Below are positions 18,284 through 27,261 of a stretch of 64,000 nt of DNA, one piece after another (within the stretch, counting starts at the first letter, position 1; every line of letters begins with the position of its first letter). The translations under genes were made by a program, and so were the position numbers. The DNA lies in assembly GCA_963833955.1 (NCBI GenBank), contig CAWHZY010000017.1:1-64000 (forward strand), given 5' to 3'. Under the pieces are notes generated by a model. That model ran no database searches and was not told the DNA's origin. It worked only from the letters and a program-made list of their open reading frames with translations. This DNA is from Roseiarcus sp963833955 (GTDB taxonomy: Bacteria > Pseudomonadota > Alphaproteobacteria > Rhizobiales > Beijerinckiaceae).

Positions 18284-18763
18284 ATGTACCGGGGCGACAG
18301 GCGGAGCCGCGACGCGATTGTCGCCGCGCTCGCGTTCGGCGTGCTCCACGCCGTTTCCGTCTCGGCGGCTGACGGCCTCGCCATTTGCGCCTCGGGCGCC
18401 GGACCCCGCGCCCCGGTCCCGGTTCCGAAGGACCTCGAGGCGGATGTCGCCAGGACGTTCGGCCTCCCCATCGACGTCGCCTGCCAACTCGCCTTCGTGC
18501 GCCGCGCAGGGGATAGGCTTCTGGCTTGCTCGGTCGGCGCCAACTTGAACTGCGGCAAGGCGGACACGCGCCGGTCGCTGCCTGGCGCGCGCGAGTACTG
18601 TCGCGCCAATCCCGACGCGGACAACATCCCAATGGTCGCGACCGGCCATGCCACAATCTACACGTGGCGCTGCGTCGGCCAGCGCGCAGTCGCGACGAAG
18701 GCGGTTGTCGCCGCTGACCCGTATGGTTACGACGCCGGCAATTGGAAAGAGGTGGGTCGGTGA
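18284..18763 (+). CDS. Small secreted protein of unknown function
   Basis: A 159-residue protein starting MYRGDRRSRDAIVAALAFGV, with a basic start and a hydrophobic run ending near SVSA/ADG: a plausible Sec signal peptide. The mature part has five cysteines (AICAS, DVACQL, LLACSV, LNCGKAD, EYCRAN plus a later WRC), suggesting disulfides in the periplasm. GGGGAGG sits six bases before the ATG. It is divergent from the ABC operon and convergent with the antiporter gene. I do not recognise the family. Confidence 0.65.
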   Translation: MYRGDRRSRDAIVAALAFGVLHAVSVSAADGLAICASGAGPRAPVPVPKDLEADVARTFGLPIDVACQLAFVRRAGDRLLACSVGANLNCGKADTRRSLPGAREYCRANPDADNIPMVATGHATIYTWRCVGQRAVATKAVVAADPYGYDAGNWKEVGR

Positions 18764-18812
18764 GGCCGCCGAGCTCTTCGGCGCAATCCGGGCCACCGCG
18801 AGAAACTTAAGC

Positions 18813-21317
18813 TCAGGCAAGACCGGGGCTCGTCTCGTCTGAGCGGTTCATCGACGAGCGCGTCGCGGCAATCTTGTGGATGGCGAGACGGATATCGCGA
18901 TTATCCTCCATGAACCGGTCGAAATCGACCTTCCGCAGCACCAGGAGCCGGCAATAGGTCATGGCGACGACATCGGCCTGGCGTGTCATGCCGGTGAGCA
19001 GCGCCATTTCACCGAACAGGTCGCCGCTGCCGAGCGGGATGCGGCGACCCGGAAAGACCACTTCGGCGGCGCCTGACGCGATGAAGTAGCAGGCGTCCCC
19101 CTCGTCCCCCTCGCGCACGATCAGCTCGCGAGGGACTGCGAACCGGGCCTTAAGCAGCTTCTGCACCCGCTCGAGCTGCTGGTCGTTGAGATCGGCGAAC
19201 AGATCGAGGCGCCCGATCAGCTCGCGCGTATCGAGGCCAAGGTCAAAGCGAGGCCGCGCTTCTTTCTTTCTGTCCTCGACGCTGCCCTTGAGGTCTTCAT
19301 AGACCTCGGCCGCGATGAGACCTTCCTGAAACAGCGCGTCGTATCGCCCCATCTCGCGGCGCATCGCTGATTGGCGCAAGAACCTGGCTTCGAGGGCGGC
19401 CGCGTACTGAGGATATTGCCGGCGCAACGCGTCGAGAGCGGCGGTCGTGCGCTTGAGACGAACCTTGAGAATGACGTCGATGAGTTCGACAACGCGCTCG
19501 CCGAAAATGGCGCGCGACCGCACCGCGTGCGCGCCCGTGAGCTCCTGGATCAAGAGACGCGTAACGAGCAACATCTCGAAGCGGTCGCCGAGCCGATCGG
19601 CGAGAAAGCGCACGATTCCAAAACGGCGATAGAAGAAGTAGGCGGCGGCGAAAGAGAACGGAAAGGCGAGCGCAGCTTCGGCCCCCCTCTGGTAGCCGAG
19701 ACGCCCGCCGCTCCTCGCGCCTTCGCCCAGAGCTTCGGCGTTGCGCAACAGCGCCTGGACGGTGATGGGCGAAGCGGCTCGCTCCGCCATAATTTCAAGC
19801 GCCAGCATCCGTTCCTGATTGCCGAGCGCCACCAAGCCGATCGCGAGGCGCTGATGATCGGTGAGGGCTGCTTCCGCGGCGCCAGGCGATTTTGCCGCCG
19901 CCATCCCGGCCTCATAGGGCGCGAGCGCGCTGGTGACGGCTAAAGGAGAGATCTCATGCTCGTGCGCTGTCGAGCGGATTGTCTCGGCGACCTCGGTGTA
20001 GGAGAGCGCCAAGACGCGATCGCGCAAAGCCTGATCAACCGGCGACAGGCGATCGAGGCGGAGGAGGCGGATCACGAAGCGCAATGTCGTGCCGTTGACG
20101 AGCAGCGTGAACAGCACAAGGCCCGTGGCAAGCACCGCGACAAATCTTTGGATCTCCGGCTTCAGCGCCGGGTTTTCGGTAACGGCCAGCGCCAGCACCA
20201 GGGTCAAGGCGCCGCGCAAGCCGCCCCAAGCGATGGCGAGCTTATAGGCGGTGCTGATCGGCTCGGTGAGTTTGGCCAGGCTCAACAGCGGCAAGAGCAG
20301 GAACAGTACCAAGATGCGCGCGGCGAACACAGCGACAATAAGCGCCGCCAGCAGAACGACGTCGTGGAACTGCATGTCGAGCAACAGCTTCGGCACGAGG
20401 ATGGAAGCCAGCACGAACACCAGCGAATGCGCCCAGAAGGCGATCTGCGCCCAGAGATCGGTGATGAACGACCAATTGTAGGGGGTAATGCGCGACCGCC
20501 CAAAAGCGCTTACGGTCAATCCAGCGCACAGCACGGCGACGACGCCGGAAACGTGCACAACCTGTTCGGCGGCGATGAAGACGAGATAGGGAAGCGCGAC
20601 GGTCAGCGTCGCTTCGGCCAACCGATCGTCGCGTGTCCAGGGGATGAGCTGCAACAATGCGCGCCCGGCTAATAGGCCCAGAGCCGCTCCGCCGAAGAAC
20701 GAAATCAGGAACTGCTCCTCGCCAACGAGGAGGTTAGGTTGCTGTCCGGATACGATCACCCCCAGCAGCACCGTGAACATGACGATCGCCGCCGCATCAT
20801 TCAGAAGCGCTTCGCCCTCAACGAGCCGGGTTAGCCGCGCCGCGGCGCCGACATCGCGAAACACCGCGATCACTGCCGCCGGATCGGTGGTCGCCACCAC
20901 CGAGCCGAGCAACAGGCAGACCACCAGCGGCAGGCCCGCGATCGGCCAGAGCGCGAAGCCGACCACCGCGGTGCAGACGACCGTGGCGACAACGGCCAGC
21001 ATCAGAATCGGCGCGGCGTCCTCGAGCATGCGCCGGACGTCGACCGTGATCGCGCCCTCGAAGACGAGCAGCGGCAGAAAGACATAAATGAAGGTCTCTG
21101 CGCCGACCGGCAGGTCGGCGAACAGCCCTGCGTAGTTACCAAAGCGGTCGGAAACGGGCGTGTGGACCAAGACAATCGAGACTGCGCCGATCGCCACACC
21201 GATGACGGCGAGCAGCACCACCGGCGCAACCTTCAGGCGGACCGCCACCGGCTGGGAGACGGCGACGACCACGAGCAAGGTCGCAAGGACGGCCAGGAGC
21301 AGGACGATATTAAGCAT
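18813..21317 (-). CDS. CPA1-type Na+/H+ antiporter with C-terminal cyclic-nucleotide-binding-like domain (SOS1-like)
   Basis: An 834-residue protein. Residues 1-~430 are an NhaP/NHE-type exchanger with about twelve helices, including the FVFLPLLVFEGAI-like segment (here VFLPLLVFEGAITVDVRRML) and the ion-binding EGEALLNDAAAIVMF. A long cytoplasmic region (~430-690) is rich in helices. Residues ~700-815 form a cNMP-binding-like domain (ELIVREGDEGDACYFIASG, PLGSGDLFGEMALLTGMTR). This order matches plant SOS1 and its bacterial relatives. It would expel Na+ in exchange for protons. The phosphate-binding cassette has GEMALLTGMTRQADV, where canonical cNMP binders have Arg-Ala; nucleotide binding is therefore uncertain. 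Confidence 0.88.
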   Translation of the reverse strand: MLNIVLLLAVLATLLVVVAVSQPVAVRLKVAPVVLLAVIGVAIGAVSIVLVHTPVSDRFGNYAGLFADLPVGAETFIYVFLPLLVFEGAITVDVRRMLEDAAPILMLAVVATVVCTAVVGFALWPIAGLPLVVCLLLGSVVATTDPAAVIAVFRDVGAAARLTRLVEGEALLNDAAAIVMFTVLLGVIVSGQQPNLLVGEEQFLISFFGGAALGLLAGRALLQLIPWTRDDRLAEATLTVALPYLVFIAAEQVVHVSGVVAVLCAGLTVSAFGRSRITPYNWSFITDLWAQIAFWAHSLVFVLASILVPKLLLDMQFHDVVLLAALIVAVFAARILVLFLLLPLLSLAKLTEPISTAYKLAIAWGGLRGALTLVLALAVTENPALKPEIQRFVAVLATGLVLFTLLVNGTTLRFVIRLLRLDRLSPVDQALRDRVLALSYTEVAETIRSTAHEHEISPLAVTSALAPYEAGMAAAKSPGAAEAALTDHQRLAIGLVALGNQERMLALEIMAERAASPITVQALLRNAEALGEGARSGGRLGYQRGAEAALAFPFSFAAAYFFYRRFGIVRFLADRLGDRFEMLLVTRLLIQELTGAHAVRSRAIFGERVVELIDVILKVRLKRTTAALDALRRQYPQYAAALEARFLRQSAMRREMGRYDALFQEGLIAAEVYEDLKGSVEDRKKEARPRFDLGLDTRELIGRLDLFADLNDQQLERVQKLLKARFAVPRELIVREGDEGDACYFIASGAAEVVFPGRRIPLGSGDLFGEMALLTGMTRQADVVAMTYCRLLVLRKVDFDRFMEDNRDIRLAIHKIAATRSSMNRSDETSPGLA

Positions 21318-21446
21318 CGAGGCAGAGTCCTATCCGGTCGCCGCCTCGGGGGGCAAGGTTGCTTCCGGCGTTCCGATGCGGAGGCGCGTTCGCCTCAGGC
21401 GGCGCGCTTAAATCAGCGACAATTGCGAGCTGCCAATTCGCGCGGC

Positions 21447-22115
21447 TCAGCCGCTGCTGGTCATGTTTTTCGGCTCGTATGGGCAGAGATCGACCAGCAC
21501 GCAAACGGCGCACAAAGGTTTGCGGGCCACGCAGACATACCGGCCGTGCAGGATCAGCCAGTGATGAGCGTGGAGCAAAAAGCGATCCGGAACGATGCGC
21601 ATGAGTTCGTCTTCGACCTCGCGCGGCGTTTTGCCGGGCGCGATGGCGAGGCGGTTGGCGACGCGGAAGACGTGGGTGTCGACGGCCAGCGTCGGCTCGC
21701 CGAAGACGGTATTGAGCACCACATTGGCGGTCTTGCGGCCAACGCCGGGCAGGGCTTCCAGCTCCTCACGAATGCGAGGCGTCTCGCCGCCGTGCCGTTC
21801 GACGATCGCGCGTGAAAGCGCGATGACGTTCTTGGCCTTGGTCCGATAAAGCCCGATGGTCTTGATGAACTTGGTAACCCGCTCCTCGCCGAGCGCCGCC
21901 ATCTTCTCCGGCGTGTCCGCGATGGCGAACAGCGCGGGCGTCGCTTTGTTCACGCCCGCGTCGGTCGCCTGCGCCGACAGCACCACCGCCACGAGCAGCG
22001 TGAAGGGATTGATATATTTGAGCTCGCCCTTCGGAGTGGGATTGGCGACCGCCAGGCGATTAAAGATCGCCTCGGTCCTCGCCGCCCTCGCCTGTCGGGA
22101 CTCTCGTCGCGCCAT
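21447..22115 (-). CDS. nth: Endonuclease III (DNA glycosylase/AP lyase)
   Basis: Base-excision repair enzyme removing oxidised pyrimidines. Helix-hairpin-helix LPGVGRKTANVVLN contains the catalytic Lys, and AVDTHVFRVANRL carries the catalytic Asp. The iron-sulfur cluster ligands are present as C-x6-C-x2-C-x5-C in CVARKPLCAVCVLVDLCP. The ATG at 22115 (MARRESRQARAARTEAIF) gives 222 aa, normal for the family; the longer frame to 22202 adds a non-conserved tail. It is divergent from the following binding-protein gene. Confidence 0.95.
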   Translation of the reverse strand: MARRESRQARAARTEAIFNRLAVANPTPKGELKYINPFTLLVAVVLSAQATDAGVNKATPALFAIADTPEKMAALGEERVTKFIKTIGLYRTKAKNVIALSRAIVERHGGETPRIREELEALPGVGRKTANVVLNTVFGEPTLAVDTHVFRVANRLAIAPGKTPREVEDELMRIVPDRFLLHAHHWLILHGRYVCVARKPLCAVCVLVDLCPYEPKNMTSSG

Positions 22116-22272
22116 CGACGACGTATAGGCGCGCGCGGTCGGCGCGCCAAGCGCAGGGCGGAGTGCGACTAAAGCGCAAGTTGCCATGTGCCGGAGCGCC
22201 AAGCATTATGCCCGCATGCGTTGGGCTTTGGCGGCGCGCCGCCGGATAAATCGTGAAATCGGGAGGAATGGA

Positions 22273-23483
22273 ATGAAATCACTCAGACGGACACTGATGC
22301 TGGCAGGCGCGCTTTGCGCCTCGCTGGCTGGTGGCGCGGCTTGGGCCGCCGACAACAAGGTCGTCATCGGCGACGTCGACGACATGTCGGGACCCTATGC
22401 CGACGTCATCGGCACGGCCGGCGTCGAGTTCGATCAAAATGGCGATCGCCGATTTTGGCGGATCGGTGCTTGGCCAGCCGATCCAGATCCTCACCTTCGA
22501 CCATCAAAACAAGCCGGCTCTCGGGGAGGAGAAGGTCCGCGAATGGGCCGACACGGACGGTATGACGATGCTGCTCGGCGGCTCGAACACCGGCGTCAGC
22601 CTGGCCATGTCCTCCGCGGCCAAAGAGAAGAAGATCCCCTTTTTCGCGATTGGCGCGGCCGGCGCGTCGCTGACCGGCAAGGACTGCACGCCCTATACCA
22701 TGCACTACGGCTACGACACGACCGCCCTTTCCAATGGCACCGCCAAGACGATCCTCGAAGAGGGCGGCAAGAGCTGGTTCTTCATCACCGCGGACTACGC
22801 GTTCGGGAAGCAATTGGAGGCCGGAGCCACGGAGGTCGTCAAGGCGGGCGGTGGAACCGTGACCGGCAACGTTCGGGTGCCGCTCGGGACGTCGGATTTC
22901 TCCTCCTATCTCCTCCAGGCGCAGAGCTCCGGCGCGCAGGTGCTGGCGCTCGCCAATGCCGGCACGGACACGTCGAACTCGCTCAAGGCGGCGGTGGAGT
23001 TCGGCCTGACCAAAACGATGCGGCCGGCAGCGCTTCTCGTCTTCCTTTCCGACGTCCATGCGCTTGGTCTCGAAACCGCCCAGGGCCTCGTGCTGACGAC
23101 CTCGTGGTACTGGAACGCGAACGACACAACGCGAGCCTTCGCCAACCGGTTCTTCGAAAAGACGAAGAAGATGCCGACCTTCCCCCAGGCCGCTTACTAT
23201 TCGGCGACGCTCGCCTATCTCAACGCCGTCAAGGCGGTCGGCTCGACCGACTCCGACAAGGTCATGGAGCAGCTCCACAAAACGAAGATCAACGACATGT
23301 TCGTCACCAACGGCGTGATCCGCCCGGACGGTCTCCTGGAGAAGGACATGTACATCGTGCAGGTGAAGACGCCGGCCGAATCGAAAGGCGACTGGGACTT
23401 CTACAAGATCCTCAAAACGATGAAGGGCGACGAGGCGTACGGCAAGCTCGCCGAATTCAGCCTGCCCGCTGATCAAGAAATAG
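22273..23483 (+). pseudogene. ABC transporter substrate-binding protein, two frameshifts
   Basis: Type I periplasmic binding protein, about 400 aa if repaired. The start MKSLRRTLMLAGALCASLAG is a clear signal peptide behind GGGAGGAATG. The first ~57 residues (to DVIGTAGVEF) are in one frame; from KMAIADFGGSVLGQPIQILT at about 22438 the reading continues in another. Near 23465 a further shift restores the family's usual ending CPLIKK and a TAG at 23481-23483. No permease or ATPase gene is adjacent, so it is an orphan receptor. Both breaks are one-base events in otherwise well-conserved sequence. Confidence 0.82.
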
Positions 23484-23568
23484 CGGACCTCGGCAGAGCG
23501 CGGCGGCAGCAGGTTCAATGCTCGTCGCGCTCGGTCCGCGCTTGGCTTTGACCGAGTAGGCGAACGCA

Positions 23569-24240
23569 CTAACCCGCGATCGCCGCCTCGATGCGCTCGT
23601 TCAGCTCAACCCGGTAGGTCGCCTCGGTCTTGGCGGCGATTTCGTCCAAGGTCACGCCGGGCGCGAGTTCGATGAGCGCCATCCCCCCCATCCCATGCTT
23701 GTCGATCGTAAACACGCCAAGATCGGTGATGACGAGGTCGACGACCTTCGCGCCCGTCAGCGGCAGGGTGCAATGATGCAGGAGCTTCGGCCCGTCCTTG
23801 GCCGAGTGCTCCATCACCACGACGATGCGTTTGACGCCGGCGACGAGGTCCATCGCGCCGCCCATGCCCTTCACCATCTTGCCCGGAATCATCCAGTTGG
23901 CGAGGTCGCCATTCTCGGCGATCTGCATGGCGCCAAGGATGGCGAGGTCGATGTGGCCTCCGCGGATCATGGCGAACGAATTGGCGCTGGAGAAGAAGCT
24001 GGTCGTCGGCAATTGCGTGACGGTCTGCTTCCCGGCGTTGATGAGGTCGGGGTCCTCCTCGCCCTCGAACGGGAACGGGCCCATCCCCAGCATCCCGTTC
24101 TCGCTCTGCAACTGCACACTCATCCCCTTAGGGATATAGTTTGAAACCAGCGTCGGGATGCCGATGCCGAGATTGACGTAGAAGCCGTCCCTGAGCTCCT
24201 TGGCGGCGCGCGCCGCCATCTGATCGCGGGTCCAAGCCAT
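23569..24240 (-). CDS. scoB: 3-oxoacid CoA-transferase, subunit B
   Basis: Beta subunit (223 aa) of a succinyl-CoA:3-ketoacid (acetoacetate) CoA-transferase, cytoplasmic. Early VNLGIGIPTLVSNYIP and the catalytic glutamate in SENGMLGMGP are diagnostic. It follows subunit A after 20 bases in the same leftward transcript. The pair moves CoA from succinyl-CoA (or acetyl-CoA) to a 3-oxo acid, in ketone-body or polyhydroxybutyrate breakdown. Which acid is used is not determined by the sequence. Confidence 0.92.
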   Translation of the reverse strand: MAWTRDQMAARAAKELRDGFYVNLGIGIPTLVSNYIPKGMSVQLQSENGMLGMGPFPFEGEEDPDLINAGKQTVTQLPTTSFFSSANSFAMIRGGHIDLAILGAMQIAENGDLANWMIPGKMVKGMGGAMDLVAGVKRIVVVMEHSAKDGPKLLHHCTLPLTGAKVVDLVITDLGVFTIDKHGMGGMALIELAPGVTLDEIAAKTEATYRVELNERIEAAIAG

Positions 24241-24260
24241 TAAGTCTGCCTCCGAAATGT

Positions 24261-24968
24261 TCAGGCCGCGTCGCGCTTGCGGGTCGTGCGGCTCTCGATG
24301 CGCTTGAGCTCGCCCGGCGCGTGAACGATGCGTTGAACAAAGACGCCGGGGGTGACGATGTGGTCGCCGTCGATCTCGCCAGGCTGAACGAGATGCTCGA
24401 CCTGGGCGATCGTTAGGCGCCCCGCCGTCGCCATCATCGGGTTGAAGTTGCGCGCCGTTTTCCGATAGACGAGATTGCCTTCGGTGTCGCCCTTCCAGGC
24501 ATGGACCAAGGAAATGTCGGCGACCAGCCCGGTTTCCATGACATAGGCCTCGTTGTTGAACTCGCGGACTTCTTTGCCCTCCGCAATCACTGTGCCGACC
24601 CCGGTGCGGGTAAAAAACGCGGGGATCCCCGCGCCCCCGGCGCGGATGCGCTCGGCGAGCGTTCCCTGCGGGTTGAATTCGAGTTCGAGTTCACCCGCGA
24701 GATACAAACGCGCGAAGATCTTGTTCTCGCCGACGTAGCTCGAGATCATCTTCTTGATCTGGCCGGTTTCAAGCAGAACGCCGAGACCGATCCCGTCAAC
24801 GCCCGCGTTGTTCGAAACGAAGGTCAGGTCCTTCGCGCCCGATTTGCGCACTGCGTCGATCAGCGTCTCGGGCACCCCGCAGAGGCCAAATCCGCCGGCC
24901 ATCAAGATCATGCCATCCTTGATCTGGCCGGCGAGCGCCTCGTCCGCATTGGCGTAGACTTTTCTCAT
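24261..24968 (-). CDS. scoA: 3-oxoacid CoA-transferase, subunit A
   Basis: Alpha subunit, 235 aa. MILMAGGFGLCGVPETLID near residue 20 is the CoA-binding glycine-rich loop of SCOT enzymes. SNNAGVDGIGLGVLLETGQI and the YVGENK segment are also family-typical. It is encoded first, with subunit B 20 bases downstream. Length and motifs are complete, so the enzyme should be functional. Confidence 0.92.
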   Translation of the reverse strand: MRKVYANADEALAGQIKDGMILMAGGFGLCGVPETLIDAVRKSGAKDLTFVSNNAGVDGIGLGVLLETGQIKKMISSYVGENKIFARLYLAGELELEFNPQGTLAERIRAGGAGIPAFFTRTGVGTVIAEGKEVREFNNEAYVMETGLVADISLVHAWKGDTEGNLVYRKTARNFNPMMATAGRLTIAQVEHLVQPGEIDGDHIVTPGVFVQRIVHAPGELKRIESRTTRKRDAA

Positions 24969-25102
24969 GGAATGAAGAGTTCCTGTCGAAGGGGCTCATG
25001 CTCCGTAGCTCTCTCACGCCCGCGCTGCAAGCATGAGCCGCAGCGGCGAACCCTCGCAAGCAAGGCAGCGGCGGAGGCCCGGCCCGACGGCCTGCTTGGT
25101 CC

Positions 25103-25648
25103 TTATTGAATTTTTTCGTCCGGGTACACGCCCCACAATTTCTCCTGCTCGATATACCCCTTGAACCCGTCGCCATCGACAAGGCACCAGGCGCCGTCGC
25201 AATTGCGGATGTTGACGATCACCCCCGATTGAAGCGTCGCGGCCAAATCGGCTGAGGCGGAGGCGCGGGCGTAGAGCTTCGAGTTCTCGCCCTTTTTGTT
25301 GGGCGTAACCAGGGCCGTTCGCCGTCCGGAAAGCAGCGAATGAAGCACCCAGCCCTCGATGCCTTCCGAATCGCGGACCTTGCGCCAGATTTCAAACTCC
25401 GCGGTGATTTCCACCGGGAGCCCGGCCCGCTCATAGACCCATTTTGTCGCGTGGTCCTTGGATGGACCCTCGCGCAGATTGACCCGGTCGGTCTTCAAAC
25501 TGGCGAATCGCGGCAGCGGCAGCTTGGTGACCGGCCCGACGGGATCGGCGAGCGCCGCGTGGGGCGCCAGGATCAAGGCGCAGGCCAGCGCGAGCACGCC
25601 GCGGCGGGCCAATGCGAGCGCATTAACTGTTCGCTTGTCTCGGTTCAT
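25103..25648 (-). CDS. Exported bacterial SH3-domain protein
   Basis: A 181-residue protein with signal peptide (MNRDKRTVNALALARRGVLA, cleavage near ALA). Two SH3-like units follow: KTDRVNLREGPSKDHATKWV with WRKVRDSEGIEGWVLHSLL, then SKLYARASASADLA with WCLVDGDGFKGYIEQEKLWG. This is the common Rhizobiales periplasmic SH3 (SH3_4-like) architecture, thought to bind peptidoglycan or partner proteins. The ATG at 25648 is preceded by GGGAAGG; a longer frame to 25753 is unlikely. It is divergent from the dehydrogenase gene with a 210-base shared upstream region. Confidence 0.85.
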   Translation of the reverse strand: MNRDKRTVNALALARRGVLALACALILAPHAALADPVGPVTKLPLPRFASLKTDRVNLREGPSKDHATKWVYERAGLPVEITAEFEIWRKVRDSEGIEGWVLHSLLSGRRTALVTPNKKGENSKLYARASASADLAATLQSGVIVNIRNCDGAWCLVDGDGFKGYIEQEKLWGVYPDEKIQ

Positions 25649-25857
25649 GCCGCCTTCCCTGACAGCGATCCGGCCATCCTTGTCTTTGCCCGTTCTTCTG
25701 CTAAGGAGGCCAACCCGGCGGATCGGAATTTCTGGGCGCGCCGGCGAATCCATTTGCGTCGTCTGTCGTTAACGCGGCGTGAACTGTGTAAGGGCGCGGA
25801 ACCGATGATGGCGGCAAGGGCGGCGTCAGCGCCGCGCGAGCGACGAGAGCGGCGTGC

Positions 25858-26853
25858 ATGACCAGGAAAAAACCCCTCGTTGTGGTCACGCGGCGACTGC
25901 CGGAACTCGTCGAGACCCGCATGCGCGAGCTGTTCGACGCGCGCCTCAACATCGAAGACAAGCCGATGTCCCAGGCCGAGATCGTCGAGGCGATGCGCGA
26001 GGCCGACGTCCTGGTGCCGACCATCACCGATCAGATCAACGCCGCCATGGTTGCCCAGGCGGGCGACCAGATGAGGCTGATCGCCAATTTCGGCAACGGG
26101 GTCGATCATATTGACGTGACCAGCGCGCTGCGCCGCGGAATCACGGTCACCAACACGCCAGGCGTCCTGACCGAGGACACGGCGGACATGACGATGGCCC
26201 TGATTCTCTCGACGGCGCGCCGCCTGGTCGAGGGCTCGCGGGTTATTCCCGAGGGGCGATGGAGCGGCTGGTCGCCGACCTGGATGCTGGGGCGCCGCAT
26301 TACCGGCAAGCGTCTCGGCATCGTCGGCATGGGACGGATCGGCCAGGCTTTGGCGCGCCGCGCGCGGGCGTTCGGCATGTCGATCCACTATCACAATCGT
26401 CGCCGGGTCGCGGCGCAAGTCGAGGAAGCGCTCGAGGCGACTTACTGGGATTCGCTCGACCAGATGCTGGCGCGAATGGATTTCGTCTCGATCAACTGCC
26501 CGCATACGCCCGGCACCTTCCACCTTCTGTCGGCCCGCCGGCTGAAATATCTCCGCCCCGACGCCATTCTCATCAATACCGCGCGCGGCGAGGTGGTCGA
26601 CGAGAACGCACTGGTCCGGATGCTGGAGGCGGGCGAACTCGCCAACGCCGGTCTCGACGTGTTCGAGCACGCCCCGGCGGTCAACGAGAAGCTGATCGGG
26701 CTTGCGAAAATGGGCAAGGTGACGCTCCTGCCGCACATGGGCTCGGCGACGCACGAGGGCCGCGCCGACATGGGCGAGAAGGTCATCATCAACATCCGCA
26801 CCTTCGTCGACGGCCACCGGCCGCCCGACCGGGTGCTGCCGAGCATGCTCTAG
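25858..26853 (+). CDS. D-2-hydroxyacid dehydrogenase (glyoxylate/hydroxypyruvate reductase type)
   Basis: NAD(P)-dependent 2-hydroxyacid dehydrogenase, 331 aa. It has the substrate loop IANFGNGVDHIDV, the nucleotide-binding GIVGMGRIGQALA followed by a basic HNRRRV, which favours NADPH. The catalytic Arg is in NTARGEVVDE, Glu in LDVFEHAP and His in LLPHMGSAT. This is close to GyaR/GhrB-type enzymes that reduce glyoxylate or hydroxypyruvate, relevant to C1/serine-cycle metabolism; the exact substrate is inferred. A strong intrinsic terminator follows at 26935-26978. Confidence 0.9.
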   Translation: MTRKKPLVVVTRRLPELVETRMRELFDARLNIEDKPMSQAEIVEAMREADVLVPTITDQINAAMVAQAGDQMRLIANFGNGVDHIDVTSALRRGITVTNTPGVLTEDTADMTMALILSTARRLVEGSRVIPEGRWSGWSPTWMLGRRITGKRLGIVGMGRIGQALARRARAFGMSIHYHNRRRVAAQVEEALEATYWDSLDQMLARMDFVSINCPHTPGTFHLLSARRLKYLRPDAILINTARGEVVDENALVRMLEAGELANAGLDVFEHAPAVNEKLIGLAKMGKVTLLPHMGSATHEGRADMGEKVIINIRTFVDGHRPPDRVLPSML

Positions 26854-26914
26854 GCGGCCAGGTTCGCCCCCGACTAGAGCGGCGGCAGCCCCGCAGCGCG
26901 CAAATTAACGTCAG

Positions 26915-26940
26915 TAAACGCTCCTAAACGCGCCTAAACG
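26915..26940 (+). repeat. Three TAAACG hexamers at exact 10-bp spacing
   Basis: TAAACG occurs at 26915, 26925 and 26935, one per helical turn, with a fourth copy inverted (CGTTTA) at 26967-26972 in the adjoining hairpin. Regular one-turn spacing on one face of the helix is typical of protein-binding arrays. A binding role is inference; the last two copies also form the terminator stem. Confidence 0.5.
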
Positions 26941-26978
26941 TTAGTAAATTTGCTTGCATTTACTAGCGTTTATTTTTT
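26935..26978 (+). terminator. Intrinsic terminator after the hydroxyacid dehydrogenase gene
   Basis: A 14-bp stem pairs TAAACGTTAGTAAA (26935-26948) with TTTACTAGCGTTTA (26959-26972) around a 10-base loop. The single non-Watson-Crick position would be a G-U pair in RNA. Six T residues follow at 26973-26978. It stands about 80 bases after the dehydrogenase stop. The stem is AT-rich compared with the surroundings. Confidence 0.7.
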
Positions 26979-27047
26979 CGAATCGGGCCTTTTCAATGGG
27001 TTACGGCCGATTCAAATACAAACAATCTCCCAACCTTGGGCGCCGCT
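26979..27047. other. Short AT-richer spacer between terminator and MITE copy 1
   Basis: This spacer is part of a 408-base gene-free stretch running from 26854 to 27261. Apart from the terminator, the TAAACG array and the MITE-like repeat, nothing was recognised in it. Confidence 0.3.
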
Positions 27048-27049
27048 AA

Positions 27050-27163
27050 TACCAAAACTCGATGATCGGAACCGATCATCGCCTTATGGCCGAAGCGCGA
27101 ATGCGCGCCCCAAGCCGTTGCGCGGGTTTGAGCGCGATAAGTCGCGCTCAAATAGAATGGGTA
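27050..27163 (+). repeat. MITE-like palindromic repeat, copy 1
   Basis: A roughly 110-bp non-coding element (27052-27161) flanked by TA on both sides. It contains a perfect 20-bp palindrome (GATGATCGGAACCGATCATC), a GCGCGAATGCGCGC palindrome, and a TTGAGCGCGATAA/GTCGCGCTCAA hairpin. Ends are CCA-AAACTC and AGAATGGG, roughly inverted. Three other copies occur at 54947, 58356 and 59638. It cannot encode a transposase and must be moved by another element's enzyme, if it moves. This copy is slightly diverged (GCGCCCCAAGCC where the others have GCGCCCGCGCC). Confidence 0.85.
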
Positions 27164-27261
27164 TAAAGCGCGTCAAACGGATCGATGCCCTTCCATCGCG
27201 CGGCTCACTTCTGCTGGCAGAAATCTTATAGCAGAATTTGTCTTTTTCCGCAAGCAAATGC

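Noticed and set aside
16802..18820. A 672-residue binding protein starting far upstream of 18118
   Set aside because: The extra N-terminal part is the shadow of the rightward secreted-protein gene. The ATG at 18118 has a strong ribosome-binding site and begins a signal peptide.
27050..27163. CRISPR-like repeat units
   Set aside because: The four palindromic copies are tens of kilobases or about 1 kb apart, vary in orientation, have TA flanks, and no regular spacers or cas genes are present.
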